From Prosthecodimorpha hirschii (GTDB taxonomy: Bacteria > Pseudomonadota > Alphaproteobacteria > Rhizobiales > Ancalomicrobiaceae), in assembly GCF_001305515.1 (NCBI RefSeq), contig NZ_LJYW01000001.1, forward strand, positions 544,307 through 608,306: 64,000 bases of DNA, written 5' to 3'. How positions within the stretch are numbered: position 1 is the first letter of the stretch; each line of letters begins with the position of its first letter. Below are positions 27,014 to 36,025 of this stretch, piece after piece. The notes under the pieces are model-generated. The model ran no database searches and was not told the origin of the DNA. It was given only the letters and a program-made list of their open reading frames with translations. A program made the translations under genes and the position numbers.

Positions 27014-27046
27014 CCGGGCGAAGTCCTGTCGCAGGACTTCGCCCGG
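27014..27046. terminator. Perfect 15-bp hairpin between convergent genes
   Basis: CCGGGCGAAGTCCTG (27014-27028) is exactly complementary to CAGGACTTCGCCCGG (27032-27046), with a three-base loop TCG. It lies between the convergent amidohydrolase and serine hydrolase genes and probably terminates in both directions. A T-tract is missing on either side. Confidence 0.65.
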
Positions 27047-27073
27047 GATCGTACGGTTCAGGAGACCTGGAAT

Positions 27074-28267
27074 TCAGGCGGCGTTCTTCTGCGCCAGGGC
27101 GTCATAGAAGGCCGTCTCGAAGGCCATGTAGCCGGTGAACGAGGCGGCATCGGCGAAGGGCAGGATCTGCGTCGCCCAGAAGCCGCCGAAGCCGTTCTCG
27201 CGGTCGATCCAGTAGAACAGGTTGGCGAGGCCGGCCCAGCCGAGCGCACCGGCCGGGCGACCGGTCGGGGCGATATCGTCGTTGACCATGAAGGTGAAGG
27301 CCCAGGATTTCGACAGCCCGGGGAAGAACTCGGCATCGTTCGACAGCGACGGGATGACGCCCGGCAGCATGCAGATCTTCTTGTCGCCGAGCTGGTTCTG
27401 CGCCGCCATCCGGACGGTTTCCGGCTTCAGCACGCGGCCGTGCGGGCCGGCACCGTCATTCAGCCACATGCGGATGAAGCGCATGTAGTCCTCGACGGTG
27501 CTGTGCAGGCCGTGGCCGCCCATATGCACCTCCGGCGTGGCCGGCAGTTCGAAGTCGAGCGCGGTCAGGGAGCCGTCGGCCCCGCGCGCATGCATGCCGG
27601 CGAGCCGGCTGCGCATGCTCTCGGTCAGTTCGAAGCCGGTGTCGGTCATGCCGAGCGGCTCGAAGATGCGGCGCTTGAATACCTCGCCGAGCCGCTCGCC
27701 GGTGATGCCCTCGACCACCTGGCCGCACCAGTCGATATTGGTGCCGTACTCCCAGCGATCGCCCGGATCGAACAGGAGCGGCGTCGTGAGCGAGGCCAAC
27801 GACGCCGTCACGACGCTCGGCTGCCCCTTCTCGATCGCCAGCCGATTGTAGGTCGCGTTGAAGAAATCGTAGCCGAAGCCGGCCGTGTGCAGCATCAGCA
27901 TGCGGGTGGTGATCTCCCGCTTCGGCGGCCTGAGCCGGGGCTCGCCGGCCGCATCGAAGCCTTCGATCACCTGCAACTCGCCGATCGCCGGCGCATAGAT
28001 CTTGGCCGGGGCATCGAGATCGAGCCGCCCCTCCTCGACCAGCTGCAGCACGGCCGTGCCGGTGACCGCCTTGGTGGTCGAGAAGATCGCGAACACCGTG
28101 TCGGTGGTCATCGGCTGGTCGCGGTCGATCCGCCGCTTGCCGGCGGCGCCGCGATAGATGGTCTGGGTCCGGTCGGTCGCCATGGCGACGACGCCGGGCA
28201 CATGCGGCGCGGTCTCGACCACGCCGTTCAGGATCGCGTCCGCGGACGCGGAAAAGCCATTCTGCAT
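27074..28267 (-). CDS. Serine hydrolase of the beta-lactamase/esterase family
   Basis: This 397-residue protein has the SxxK motif as STTK (Ser63, Lys66), a conserved Tyr region [11 protein letters not shown], and the late [17 protein letters not shown] segment of class C-like esterases. The active Ser attacks esters or amides. No signal peptide is obvious. The ATG at 28267 has AAGGGAGGAAG upstream; the frame extends nine codons further. It lies downstream of a Baeyer-Villiger monooxygenase on the same strand. Such pairs often convert a ketone to an ester and then hydrolyse it. Confidence 0.86.
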   Translation of the reverse strand: MQNGFSASADAILNGVVETAPHVPGVVAMATDRTQTIYRGAAGKRRIDRDQPMTTDTVFAIFSTTKAVTGTAVLQLVEEGRLDLDAPAKIYAPAIGELQVIEGFDAAGEPRLRPPKREITTRMLMLHTAGFGYDFFNATYNRLAIEKGQPSVVTASLASLTTPLLFDPGDRWEYGTNIDWCGQVVEGITGERLGEVFKRRIFEPLGMTDTGFELTESMRSRLAGMHARGADGSLTALDFELPATPEVHMGGHGLHSTVEDYMRFIRMWLNDGAGPHGRVLKPETVRMAAQNQLGDKKICMLPGVIPSLSNDAEFFPGLSKSWAFTFMVNDDIAPTGRPAGALGWAGLANLFYWIDRENGFGGFWATQILPFADAASFTGYMAFETAFYDALAQKNAA

Positions 28268-28393
28268 CGCTTCCTCCCTTGTTCTTTTCGTCATCGCTGC
28301 GTGGCGGGCAGTCCGGTGCCGCCCGCCGCACCCGTGTCGGGATCGGGACCGGCTCCGAACCTGCCCGCTCCGTGCCTCGCGCGGTCTTCGCCG

Positions 28394-30037
28394 CTACTGG
28401 ATGACGAAGCCGGGATAGCCCCCGGCCGCGACCTCGTCGCATTTGCGCCGATAGGTGCCGACCCCGCCGGTATAGGACAGCACGCGGCGCGGCTTGCCGG
28501 GCACGTTCGAGCCAAGATACCAGGAATTGGTCTTGGCGATCAGCGTCGCCCCGGCGGTCTCGTCGTGGTGCCGGACCCAGGCCTCCTCGGCCTCCGCCGT
28601 CGGCTCCATCACGGTCTTGCCCTGCTGGCTGAGGTGGGCGATGCAGGCGCTGATCCACTCGGTCTGCTGCTGCAGGCAGGTGGTCATGTTGCAGAGCGCG
28701 GCCGAAGGGGCGAGCGGCACGGCGGTCGTGAACAGGTTCGGATAGCCGTGGACCTGCAGCCCCATCGTGGTGCGGATGTCGCGGCCCCAATCCTCCGTCA
28801 GCGAGCGCCCGCCCTTGCCGCGGATGTCGATCCGGGTCAGAGCGCCGGTGCCGGCATCGAAGCCGGTCGCCAGGATGATCACATCGAGCGGGTAGACGGT
28901 CCCGTCGGCAAGGCGCAGGCCCTCGGGCACCACCGCCACGATCGGGTTGTCCTTGACGCTGACCGCCGTGACGTTCGGCCGGTGATAGACCTCCAGATAG
29001 TTGCGCTCGAGCGGCACGCGATGGGTGCCGAAGCCGTAGTCGCTCGGGATCAGGAGATCGCACAGCCGCGGGTCCTTCAGGCGCGCGCGCATCTTCTCGC
29101 GCACGAATTCGGACACCTCCTGGCTGACCGCCTCGTCGAAGAACATCTCGCCGAACGAGGCCAGCCAGAGCTTCAGCGAGCCGTCCGCATAGATGTCCTC
29201 CAGGACGGCGCGGCGCTCGGCCGGCGACAGGTCCGCCCAGGTATACTGGAAGTCGTATTCGAAGCCCGTGAAGGTATGCGGCAGGGTCTGCCGCAGGTCC
29301 TCGAAGCGCTCCTTGTAGGCCTGGACCTCATCGGGGCCATAGGCCGGGCTCTTCATCGGCAGGGTATATTGCGGCGTCCGGATGAAGACATCGAGATGGC
29401 CGACCGTGTCGGCGATGGTCTGGATCACCTGGATGCCGGTCGCCCCGATGCCGACGACGCCGACCCGCTTGCCGGAGAGATCGATCGGCTCGCGCGGCCA
29501 GCGGCTGGTGTGGAAGATGCGGCCCTTGAAGCTGGCCTGGCCCGGGAAGACCTCGGTCAGCGGCGCCGACAGCATGCCGCAGCAGGTGATCAGATACTGG
29601 GTGTCGATGACCTCGCCGGCCCCGGTCCGGACCGTCCAGCGGCGCGTCGCCTCGTCATAGTGGGCGGCTTCGATGGTGGTCTCGAACTGGATGTCCTTGC
29701 GCAGGTCGAGCCGGTCGGCGACATAGTTGAGCCAGCGCTCGATTTCCGGCTGGGCCGGGAACTTCTCGCTCCAGGACCAGTCCTTGAAGAGCTCTTCCGA
29801 GAAATAATACTGGTAGATATAGGCCTCGGAGTCGAACTTGGCGCCCGGATAGCGGTTCCAGTACCAGGTTCCGCCGACACCCGCGGCATTGTCGTAGGCG
29901 CGCACCGTGAGACCCTGGTTGCGCAGCATGTGAAGCTGGTAGAGACCGGCGACACCAGCACCGATGATCATCGCATCGAGCCGGGTCGCACCGTCCGTTG
30001 CCTTGCCGGCATGATTGTTCGTGACCGAAGCGGCCAT
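28394..30037 (-). CDS. Baeyer-Villiger-type flavin monooxygenase
   Basis: This 547-residue protein contains two dinucleotide-binding motifs, GAGVAG (26-31, FAD) and GIGATG (196-201, NADPH). Between them, at residues 170-181, lies the Baeyer-Villiger fingerprint FxGxxxHTxxWP. GVGGTWYWNRYPGAKFDS matches cyclohexanone-monooxygenase-type enzymes. It inserts oxygen next to a ketone, using NADPH and O2, giving an ester or lactone. TGGGAGGACGAT precedes the ATG at 30037. It shares a strand with the ester hydrolase downstream and is divergent from an AraC-type activator. Confidence 0.93.
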   Translation of the reverse strand: MAASVTNNHAGKATDGATRLDAMIIGAGVAGLYQLHMLRNQGLTVRAYDNAAGVGGTWYWNRYPGAKFDSEAYIYQYYFSEELFKDWSWSEKFPAQPEIERWLNYVADRLDLRKDIQFETTIEAAHYDEATRRWTVRTGAGEVIDTQYLITCCGMLSAPLTEVFPGQASFKGRIFHTSRWPREPIDLSGKRVGVVGIGATGIQVIQTIADTVGHLDVFIRTPQYTLPMKSPAYGPDEVQAYKERFEDLRQTLPHTFTGFEYDFQYTWADLSPAERRAVLEDIYADGSLKLWLASFGEMFFDEAVSQEVSEFVREKMRARLKDPRLCDLLIPSDYGFGTHRVPLERNYLEVYHRPNVTAVSVKDNPIVAVVPEGLRLADGTVYPLDVIILATGFDAGTGALTRIDIRGKGGRSLTEDWGRDIRTTMGLQVHGYPNLFTTAVPLAPSAALCNMTTCLQQQTEWISACIAHLSQQGKTVMEPTAEAEEAWVRHHDETAGATLIAKTNSWYLGSNVPGKPRRVLSYTGGVGTYRRKCDEVAAGGYPGFVIQ

Positions 30038-30340
30038 ATCGTCCTCCCATGGTCCGTCCCTGAGGGGCGCCTGTCGCAAACGCACCTCGAGCGCGCGCCC
30101 TCCCGGCAGCGCAGCCCATCCTTGTCGGATGCCCGGAGGCTCGCCCGAAACCGTCGAGCCGGTCTTGAAGCCTTCCTGCAAAATTTGGAACGGATCCGAC
30201 AGTCGGGGCGATTGCCGGCGCATCGGCTCGACAAAAGGCGATGTCTATGCGTTGATAAACGTATGGGCCATATTGTGCACCGCACAAATCATGCGGCATG
30301 GCAACGTAAGCAAACCTGACGCTTCTCGGACCCTTGCGCG
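30038..30340. promoter_or_regulatory. Divergent promoter region with TTGTGC-N3-GCACAA palindrome
   Basis: This 303-base gap lies between the monooxygenase and AraC starts. A perfect palindrome of 6-base arms with a 3-base centre lies at 30273-30287, inside a locally AT-richer stretch. It is a candidate site for a regulator of the monooxygenase operon. No gene was seen in the gap. Confidence 0.45.
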
Positions 30341-31426
30341 ATGAGCAGCACCATCAACTACATGTCACTGCCGACTTACGTGCCCGGCCGGCTCGTCCTC
30401 GACAGCTCGTCTTGGGCATGCTCGGATTTTCGGCTCCGCATCTTCGACTACGCACCGCTCGACGTCGACATTCCGCCGCTCGACGACTATCTCGTGGTCA
30501 TCTACCGCCAGGGCGAAACGGCCATGAACCGGCGGGTCACCGGGCCGTGGCGGCAGGACCGGGTCGGGCGCGGCGTGGTCAGTCTGCTGACCCGCGCCGA
30601 GAATTCGCACTGGCATTGGGGCGACCGGGTCGAGGTGACCCATTTCTATATCTCGCCATCCAGCATGATCCGCACCGCCAACGAGGTTTTCGACCAGCCG
30701 GCCGAGCGTCTGGAATTGCGCGACGTCCTGCGCGCCGACGATGGCGTCCTGGAGTTGATCGCCCGTCAGGCGGCTCACGAAGTGGCGGCGGGCGAGGCCG
30801 GAGGGCGGCTGTTCGTCGATGCGCTGGCGCTGCAGGCCAATATCCACATTCTGCGCAACTATGCCTCGATCACCTTTCGGCGCCCGCCGGCGCATGGGCC
30901 GCTGTCGCGCTGCCACGCGCAGCGCATCGCCGAATTCCTGCGCGACAATCTTGGCCGGAACGTCTCGCTTGCCGAACTGGCCGCGGTCACCGGCTTTGCG
31001 CCGGATGCCTTTGCGCGCAAGTTCCGCGCCTATTTCGGCGTGCCGCCGCATAGCTACGTGACGCAGATGCGCGTCGAGGCGGCGGCGGCGCATCTGCGGC
31101 GCGGCGCCCTGTCGATCAAGGAAATCGCGCTCCTGACAGGCTTTGCCGACCAGAGCCACCTGACCCGCATCTTCCGCAAGGAAATGGGCACGACGCCGGC
31201 CGACTACCGCCGCGACCAGCGCAGCACCATTGCGCTCGCGACGGGTCGCCCCGACGCGTGTGACCGGCTATCCGGCGCCGCCGCAGCGCGGCCATATTGG
31301 CCCGCAGCCGGCCGCCCATCCCTTCTGGCCGCCCATCCCTTCTGGCCCCCGCGCTACCCTTCGGCCAGCCGCCGCGCGAGGGCCGGCGCGAGGCCCGTGC
31401 TCGGCTTGGCGGCCGGGCGCCGATAG
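30341..31426 (+). CDS. AraC family transcriptional regulator with unusual C-terminal tail
   Basis: This 361-residue protein has an N-terminal sensing domain of the AraC-binding-like type (about 10-180). Two helix-turn-helix units follow: NVSLAELAAVTGFAPDAFARKF and LSIKEIALLTGFADQSHLTRIFRKEMGTTPADYRR. The family usually ends there, near residue 290. Here about 70 more residues rich in Ala, Pro and Arg continue, and the last 73 bases overlap the opposite-strand gene at 31354. It probably activates the Baeyer-Villiger monooxygenase operon. The extension may be real or a read-through past a lost stop codon. Confidence 0.87.
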   Translation: MSSTINYMSLPTYVPGRLVLDSSSWACSDFRLRIFDYAPLDVDIPPLDDYLVVIYRQGETAMNRRVTGPWRQDRVGRGVVSLLTRAENSHWHWGDRVEVTHFYISPSSMIRTANEVFDQPAERLELRDVLRADDGVLELIARQAAHEVAAGEAGGRLFVDALALQANIHILRNYASITFRRPPAHGPLSRCHAQRIAEFLRDNLGRNVSLAELAAVTGFAPDAFARKFRAYFGVPPHSYVTQMRVEAAAAHLRRGALSIKEIALLTGFADQSHLTRIFRKEMGTTPADYRRDQRSTIALATGRPDACDRLSGAAAARPYWPAAGRPSLLAAHPFWPPRYPSASRRARAGARPVLGLAAGRR

Positions 31427-32097
31427 TTGCCGACCGTCGGCTTGGCGGGATCCAGCGCGACCAGCGCCTCCGCCTGCTTGACCGCCGCCACCATGGCGTC
31501 GACGCAGGGCACCGGCACGCGGTCGCGCACCCGGGCGGCCAGCCCGGCCAGCGGCGCGCCGCCGAGCACGATCACGTCGGCCCCGTCCTCGCCGATCGCC
31601 CGGCCGGCCAGGGCGACCAGATGATCCTCCATCTCGGCCTGCACGCTGTCGATCGACGCGAAGGCCCGATCCAGGCAACGCACGCCGGTCGCGCGGCCCT
31701 GCAACCCGTTGGCCTCGATGCATTCCTGGTACCAGGGCTCCATCGCCGGCGTGAAGGTGACGACCGCGAAGCGACGGCCGAGCATCAGCGCCGTGACCAT
31801 CGCCGCCTCCGCATAGCCGACGACCGGGATGTCGAGCAGTTCGCGCGCCGCGCCGAGGCCGGGATCGCCGAAGGCGGCGACGATGACGGCATCGAAGCCG
31901 GCCGCCCGCTCGGCCAGCGTCTCCAGGAGGACGGCGCCGCCGATCTGGGCTTCGATGCGGCTGGAGATATAGGGCACGCCGCGCGGCGCGGTGGCGCCGA
32001 CCAGGTCCGTGCCGGGCGCGGCGGCGCTGCGGCCGACCGCGAGCAGGCGCTCGGTGACGCTCTCGCTGGTGTTGGGATTGGCGACCAGGATCCTCAT
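31354..32097 (-). CDS. Asp/Glu/hydantoin racemase-fold protein lacking both catalytic Cys
   Basis: This 247-residue protein starts MRILVANPNTSESVTERLL, as hydantoin and allantoin racemases do, and keeps FGDPGL and the closing segments. The two catalytic cysteines of those racemases are replaced: Ala75 stands in the CFGDPG position and Gly180 in the LGCAG position (LGGAPLAG). Proton-transfer racemisation by the normal two-Cys mechanism is therefore unlikely. The start at 32097 overlaps the amidase stop as ATGA; the frame is open 13 codons further upstream. It may act on a product of that amidase or bind a ligand. Function unknown. Confidence 0.82.
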   Translation of the reverse strand: MRILVANPNTSESVTERLLAVGRSAAAPGTDLVGATAPRGVPYISSRIEAQIGGAVLLETLAERAAGFDAVIVAAFGDPGLGAARELLDIPVVGYAEAAMVTALMLGRRFAVVTFTPAMEPWYQECIEANGLQGRATGVRCLDRAFASIDSVQAEMEDHLVALAGRAIGEDGADVIVLGGAPLAGLAARVRDRVPVPCVDAMVAAVKQAEALVALDPAKPTVGNYRRPAAKPSTGLAPALARRLAEG

Positions 32098-33515
32098 GCA
32101 CGCCCCCACGGTGCCGCAGGCCGGCCGGCCTTCCAAAGCCCGGCGACATCGAGGACGGCCTCGATCCGCTCCGCAAAGCCGATCAGACGGAAATCCCAGC
32201 CGCGTGCGGCCGCGACCTGCAATCCGAACGGCAGGCCGTCGCCATTGCGGCCGGCCGGCAGCGAGATCGCCGGGACCTGGGCGTGGTTGAAGAAGGGCGT
32301 GAAGACCGCATGGGCGCGCGGGGCGACGGCGACGCCGCCGATCGTCTCCGGCCCGAGCCGGTCGTTCGGCCAGGCGCAGCAGGGCACCGTCGGGGCGAGC
32401 AGGAAATCGACATCCAGGAAGAAGCGGGCCACCGCGCGACGGATATCCTGCGAGAGGAGAAAGGCGCGCGAGACGGTCGGCCCGTCCATGGCCAGCCCCT
32501 GCTCGATCTGCCGGCCGACATCGGGATCGAACAGGGACGGGTCGCGCATCCAGGCCTCGCCATGGATCGCCGCCAGACCGGCGAACTGGATCGGCATCAG
32601 CGACAGCTCGGTCAGCCCCTCCGGCCAGACGGGATCGCGCCGCTCGACCGTCAGTCCGGCAGCCTGAAGGGCGGCGACCGCCGTCTCGAGGCCCTCGGCC
32701 ACGGCGGCGTCGACCGGCACGTCGAGCCCGAGTTTCGGCGACCAGGCGATGCGCGGGGCGGCAGGGCCGTCCCGGCCGTCGAAGAGCGCAATCAGGCTTT
32801 CGGCATCGCGCGGGTCGGGACCGGCCAGGACCGCCATGACCAGGCGGATATCGGCGACCGCATTGGCGATCGGCGAGATGCAGGAGAGCCCGCCGAACGG
32901 GCTCGCGAAGCCGGGCCCGCGCGGCACGGCGCCGTAGGAGGGCTTGTAGCCGACCGCGCCGACATGGGCCGGCGGTCGCCGGCTCGACCCACCGCCGTCG
33001 GTACCGAGCGCGACCGGCACGAGCCCGGCCGCCACGGCGGAGGCGGGACCGCCGGAGGAGCCGCCCGGCGTCAGGCGCGGGTCCTGCGGATGGCGCGTCG
33101 TGCCATAGACCTTGTTGGTCGTCATGCCCTTGCAGGCGAATTCGGACGAATTGGCCATGCCCATCACGACCGCGCCGGCGGCGCGCATGCGGGCGATGCC
33201 GATCGCGTCGGCCGGCGGGCGGAAATCGGCGAAGAGCCGCGATCCCTGCGTCACGCGCCGGCCGGCGACCCAGAGATTGTCCTTGACCAGGATCGGCACC
33301 CCGGCGAGCGGCAGTCTTTCGCCGGCCGCCAGCCGGACATCGACGGCCTCTGCCGCGACCCGGCCTTCGTCGGGATCGAAATCGACCACCGCCACCAGAT
33401 CCGCCGCCGCCTCGATCCGGCGCGCGGCATCGGCCGCGACCTCGGCCGCCGATACCGCGCCCGCTCCAACCGCCGCGGCGATCGCCACCGCGCCGGTTTC
33501 CTCATCGATCGTCAT
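32094..33515 (-). CDS. Amidase-signature family hydrolase
   Basis: This 473-residue protein has the Ser-cisSer-Lys triad of the amidase signature family: Lys in VPILVKDN, the Gly/Ser segment TPGGSSGGPASAVAAG with the cis-Ser, and the nucleophile in GTDGGGSSRRPPA. Enzymes of this family hydrolyse amides, allophanate or carbamoyl compounds. It is the first gene of a two-gene minus-strand operon with the racemase-fold protein and is divergent from an arylmalonate-decarboxylase-like gene. A second amidase lies at 34414. Substrate not readable. Confidence 0.88.
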   Translation of the reverse strand: MTIDEETGAVAIAAAVGAGAVSAAEVAADAARRIEAAADLVAVVDFDPDEGRVAAEAVDVRLAAGERLPLAGVPILVKDNLWVAGRRVTQGSRLFADFRPPADAIGIARMRAAGAVVMGMANSSEFACKGMTTNKVYGTTRHPQDPRLTPGGSSGGPASAVAAGLVPVALGTDGGGSSRRPPAHVGAVGYKPSYGAVPRGPGFASPFGGLSCISPIANAVADIRLVMAVLAGPDPRDAESLIALFDGRDGPAAPRIAWSPKLGLDVPVDAAVAEGLETAVAALQAAGLTVERRDPVWPEGLTELSLMPIQFAGLAAIHGEAWMRDPSLFDPDVGRQIEQGLAMDGPTVSRAFLLSQDIRRAVARFFLDVDFLLAPTVPCCAWPNDRLGPETIGGVAVAPRAHAVFTPFFNHAQVPAISLPAGRNGDGLPFGLQVAAARGWDFRLIGFAERIEAVLDVAGLWKAGRPAAPWGRA

Positions 33516-33679
33516 GCCGTTTCCCTCATTGAATGTCGCCGGCCGCTGCTGCGAACGGGATGGATGCCGCAGATGGCGCCGTTCGGGCCGGGGCCGTCTG
33601 CCCGAAATTGCGGCATGCGCGCTCGCCGCCTTCCCGCTACCACCGTGCCCGAACGTGATCTCCGCGGAGCCTTCCGGAC

Positions 33680-34393
33680 ATGACCCTGCGCATCGGCATG
33701 CTGACCCCGTCGTCCAACACCGTCCTGGAGCCGGTCACGGCCGCGATGGTCCGCGACCTTGCCGACGTGACGGCGCATTTCTCGCGCTTCAAGGTCACCG
33801 AGATCGCGCTCGACCGGGCCGCGCTCGGCCAGTTCGAGGACCAGCCGATGCTGGCGGCGGCCGAACTGCTCGGCCATGCCCATGTCGACGTGGTGACCTG
33901 GAACGGCACCAGCGCCAGCTGGCTCGGCCTCGATCGCGACCGCGCCCTGGCCGACCGGCTCGCTGCCGCGGCCGGCGCCCGCGCCAGCACCTGCGTGCTC
34001 GCGCTGTTCGACCTGTTCGCGCGCACGAACATCCGCTCGATCGGGCTGGTCACGCCCTACACGGCCGATGTCCAGACGCGCATCGCCGACGTTTACGGGC
34101 GGGAAGGCATCCGCGTCGTCGCCGAAAGCCATCTCGGCATCCGCGACAACTTCACCTTCGGTACCGTCGATGCGGCGACGCTCGACGGCCAGGTCGCAAC
34201 TGTGGCGGCAGCGAAGCCCGATGCGATCGTGATCCTGTGTACCAATGTCGCCGGCGCACCGCATGCCGCCCGCTGGGAAGCCGAGCATGGCGTGGCGATC
34301 GCCGACAGTTGCGTCGTCACGCTCGACGGCGCCCTCCGCGCCGCCGGCCGCCCGGGCCTGCAGGCGCCGCGCTGGGGCCGGCTGTTCGCCTGA
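33680..34393 (+). CDS. Maleate isomerase / arylmalonate decarboxylase-like protein
   Basis: This 237-residue member of the Asp/Glu racemase superfamily resembles arylmalonate decarboxylase in layout: NGTSASWLG near residues 75-83, a single Cys187 in VILCTNVAG, and the ending RWGRLFA. Arylmalonate decarboxylase has Gly at the first position and Cys near 188. Maleate isomerases have Cys at both. The protein may decarboxylate a malonate-type acid or isomerise a maleate-like product. It lies between two minus-strand amidase genes whose products could be such acids. The ribosome site is weak. Confidence 0.8.
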   Translation: MTLRIGMLTPSSNTVLEPVTAAMVRDLADVTAHFSRFKVTEIALDRAALGQFEDQPMLAAAELLGHAHVDVVTWNGTSASWLGLDRDRALADRLAAAAGARASTCVLALFDLFARTNIRSIGLVTPYTADVQTRIADVYGREGIRVVAESHLGIRDNFTFGTVDAATLDGQVATVAAAKPDAIVILCTNVAGAPHAARWEAEHGVAIADSCVVTLDGALRAAGRPGLQAPRWGRLFA

Positions 34394-34413
34394 CAGACGG
34401 CGCCCCGGCGCGC

Positions 34414-35853
34414 TCACGGCCCGATCTCCATCGATGGCGGCGGCGCCCGCCAGGCGAAGCCCGCCTCGGCCTCCAATCGGGCCGCGAAGGCGAGGAGCCG
34501 CGCCTCCTCGCCCGGCCGGCCGATCAGTTGCAGGCCGAAGGGCAGATCGTCGGACGGTGCCGGCAGCGTGACGACCGGAAAGCCGACCAGCGTGACCACG
34601 AAGGTCACGGTCAGATAGTCGAGAATATCGGCGAGCGGCCGGCCGTCGATCGCCAGAACCTCGCCGTCGGCATTCGGCCAGGGCATCACCGAAGCCGCCG
34701 GGGCGACCAGCACGTCGCGGGTTGCGAAGAAGGCGACGAACCGGCGCGAGAGCCGCGCCCGCGCCGCCTCGGCCTCCAGATAGCTGCGCGCGGTCAGGCC
34801 GCGGCCGGCACCGAGATTCCAGCGCACCGGGTCGGTCAGAAGATCCTCGCGCCCGGCGACCAGATCGGCCAGGCCGCGCTCGATCTGGGCGGCGCGCAGG
34901 GTCCGGAACGCGGCGGGGGCTTCCGCGCAGTCGGGATGCGCACGCTCGACCGGGCCGGCGACGGCGGCGATGCGGGCGACGGCCGCGTCGAAGCGATGCC
35001 GGACCGTGTCGGCGATCGGCGCGACACCGAAATCGGCGGAGGCGGCGACGCGAAGCATACTGGCCGCCGGTGCAAGACTCGACTCCGGCGCGGCGAGCGG
35101 CGGCCAGACGGTCCAGGACAAGGGATCGGCCGGATCGGGACCCGCCATCGCGGCGAGCATCAGGGCCGCATCGGCGACGGTGCGGGCCATGACACCGTGG
35201 CTGGCGAGCCCGGTCCAGGCGAGGTCGCGGCCCGGTTCGGCGATCCGGCCCGGCGTCGGACGCACCGAGACGATGCCGCAGAAGCCGGCCGGGGTGCGGA
35301 CCGATCCGCCGAAATCGGTGCCCTGGGCGAGCGGCACCAGCCCGGCCGCCACCGCTGCGGCCGACCCGCCCGAGGAGCCGCCCGAGGTCAGGCGCAGGTC
35401 GTAGGGGTTGGCTGTCGGCCCCTGGATGCGGTTGGTGCAGACCGCGCCGAAGCCGAATTCCGGCGTGTTGGTCTTGCCGACGACGACCGCGCCGGCCGCC
35501 TTCAGGCGGGCCACCACTGGGTCGTCGGTCGCGGGGACATGGTCGGCGAAGAGCAGGGAGCCGCGCGTGGTCCTGAGATCCGCGGTATCGATCACGTCCT
35601 TGACGGCGACCGGCAGGCCATGCAGCGGCCCGACCGGCCGGTCGGACGCATCGAGCCGGCGCGCTGCGGCGATCGCTCCCTCGCGATCGACCGTGACGAA
35701 GGCCTTCAGTGCCGGATCGAACCGGGCGATCCGATCGAGCGCTGCCGTCACGACCGCCTCGGCCGAAACCTGCCGCGCCGCGAGGCGGGCGGCCAATGTG
35801 ACGGCATCGTCAGGCCCCTCGGCGGCTCCAGGTCCGGATTGTCGGCTTTTCAT
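34414..35853 (-). CDS. Amidase-signature family hydrolase
   Basis: This 479-residue amidase carries LPVAVKDVIDT with the catalytic Lys, TSGGSSGGSAAAVAAG, and GTDFGGSVRTPA with the Ser pair. It is similar to glutamyl-tRNA amidotransferase A in layout but lies away from gatB or gatC, so it is more likely a catabolic amidase. The frame remains open to an ATG at 35919. I chose 35853, which begins MKSRQSG, though neither start has a strong ribosome site. It converges with the decarboxylase-like gene and is divergent from a polyamine-type ABC operon. Confidence 0.85.
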   Translation of the reverse strand: MKSRQSGPGAAEGPDDAVTLAARLAARQVSAEAVVTAALDRIARFDPALKAFVTVDREGAIAAARRLDASDRPVGPLHGLPVAVKDVIDTADLRTTRGSLLFADHVPATDDPVVARLKAAGAVVVGKTNTPEFGFGAVCTNRIQGPTANPYDLRLTSGGSSGGSAAAVAAGLVPLAQGTDFGGSVRTPAGFCGIVSVRPTPGRIAEPGRDLAWTGLASHGVMARTVADAALMLAAMAGPDPADPLSWTVWPPLAAPESSLAPAASMLRVAASADFGVAPIADTVRHRFDAAVARIAAVAGPVERAHPDCAEAPAAFRTLRAAQIERGLADLVAGREDLLTDPVRWNLGAGRGLTARSYLEAEAARARLSRRFVAFFATRDVLVAPAASVMPWPNADGEVLAIDGRPLADILDYLTVTFVVTLVGFPVVTLPAPSDDLPFGLQLIGRPGEEARLLAFAARLEAEAGFAWRAPPPSMEIGP

Positions 35854-36025
35854 GCAGCGACCCCGTGCGTCTGCCTCATTGTTGGGCGGCGGCCGCATTC
35901 GCGGTCGACTTCGAACCATTCAATACGATGATTTATCACAGGATTCACCAATCTGGCATGCCCATTGCTGAAGTCATGTGGTGCAAGACGGATGCCGGAC
36001 GGGTGCGATGGTGCAGGGTGAAGGC

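Noticed and set aside
34414-35853. This amidase as the GatA subunit of tRNA amidotransferase
   Set aside because: No gatB or gatC is nearby, and the neighbours are catabolic and transport genes.
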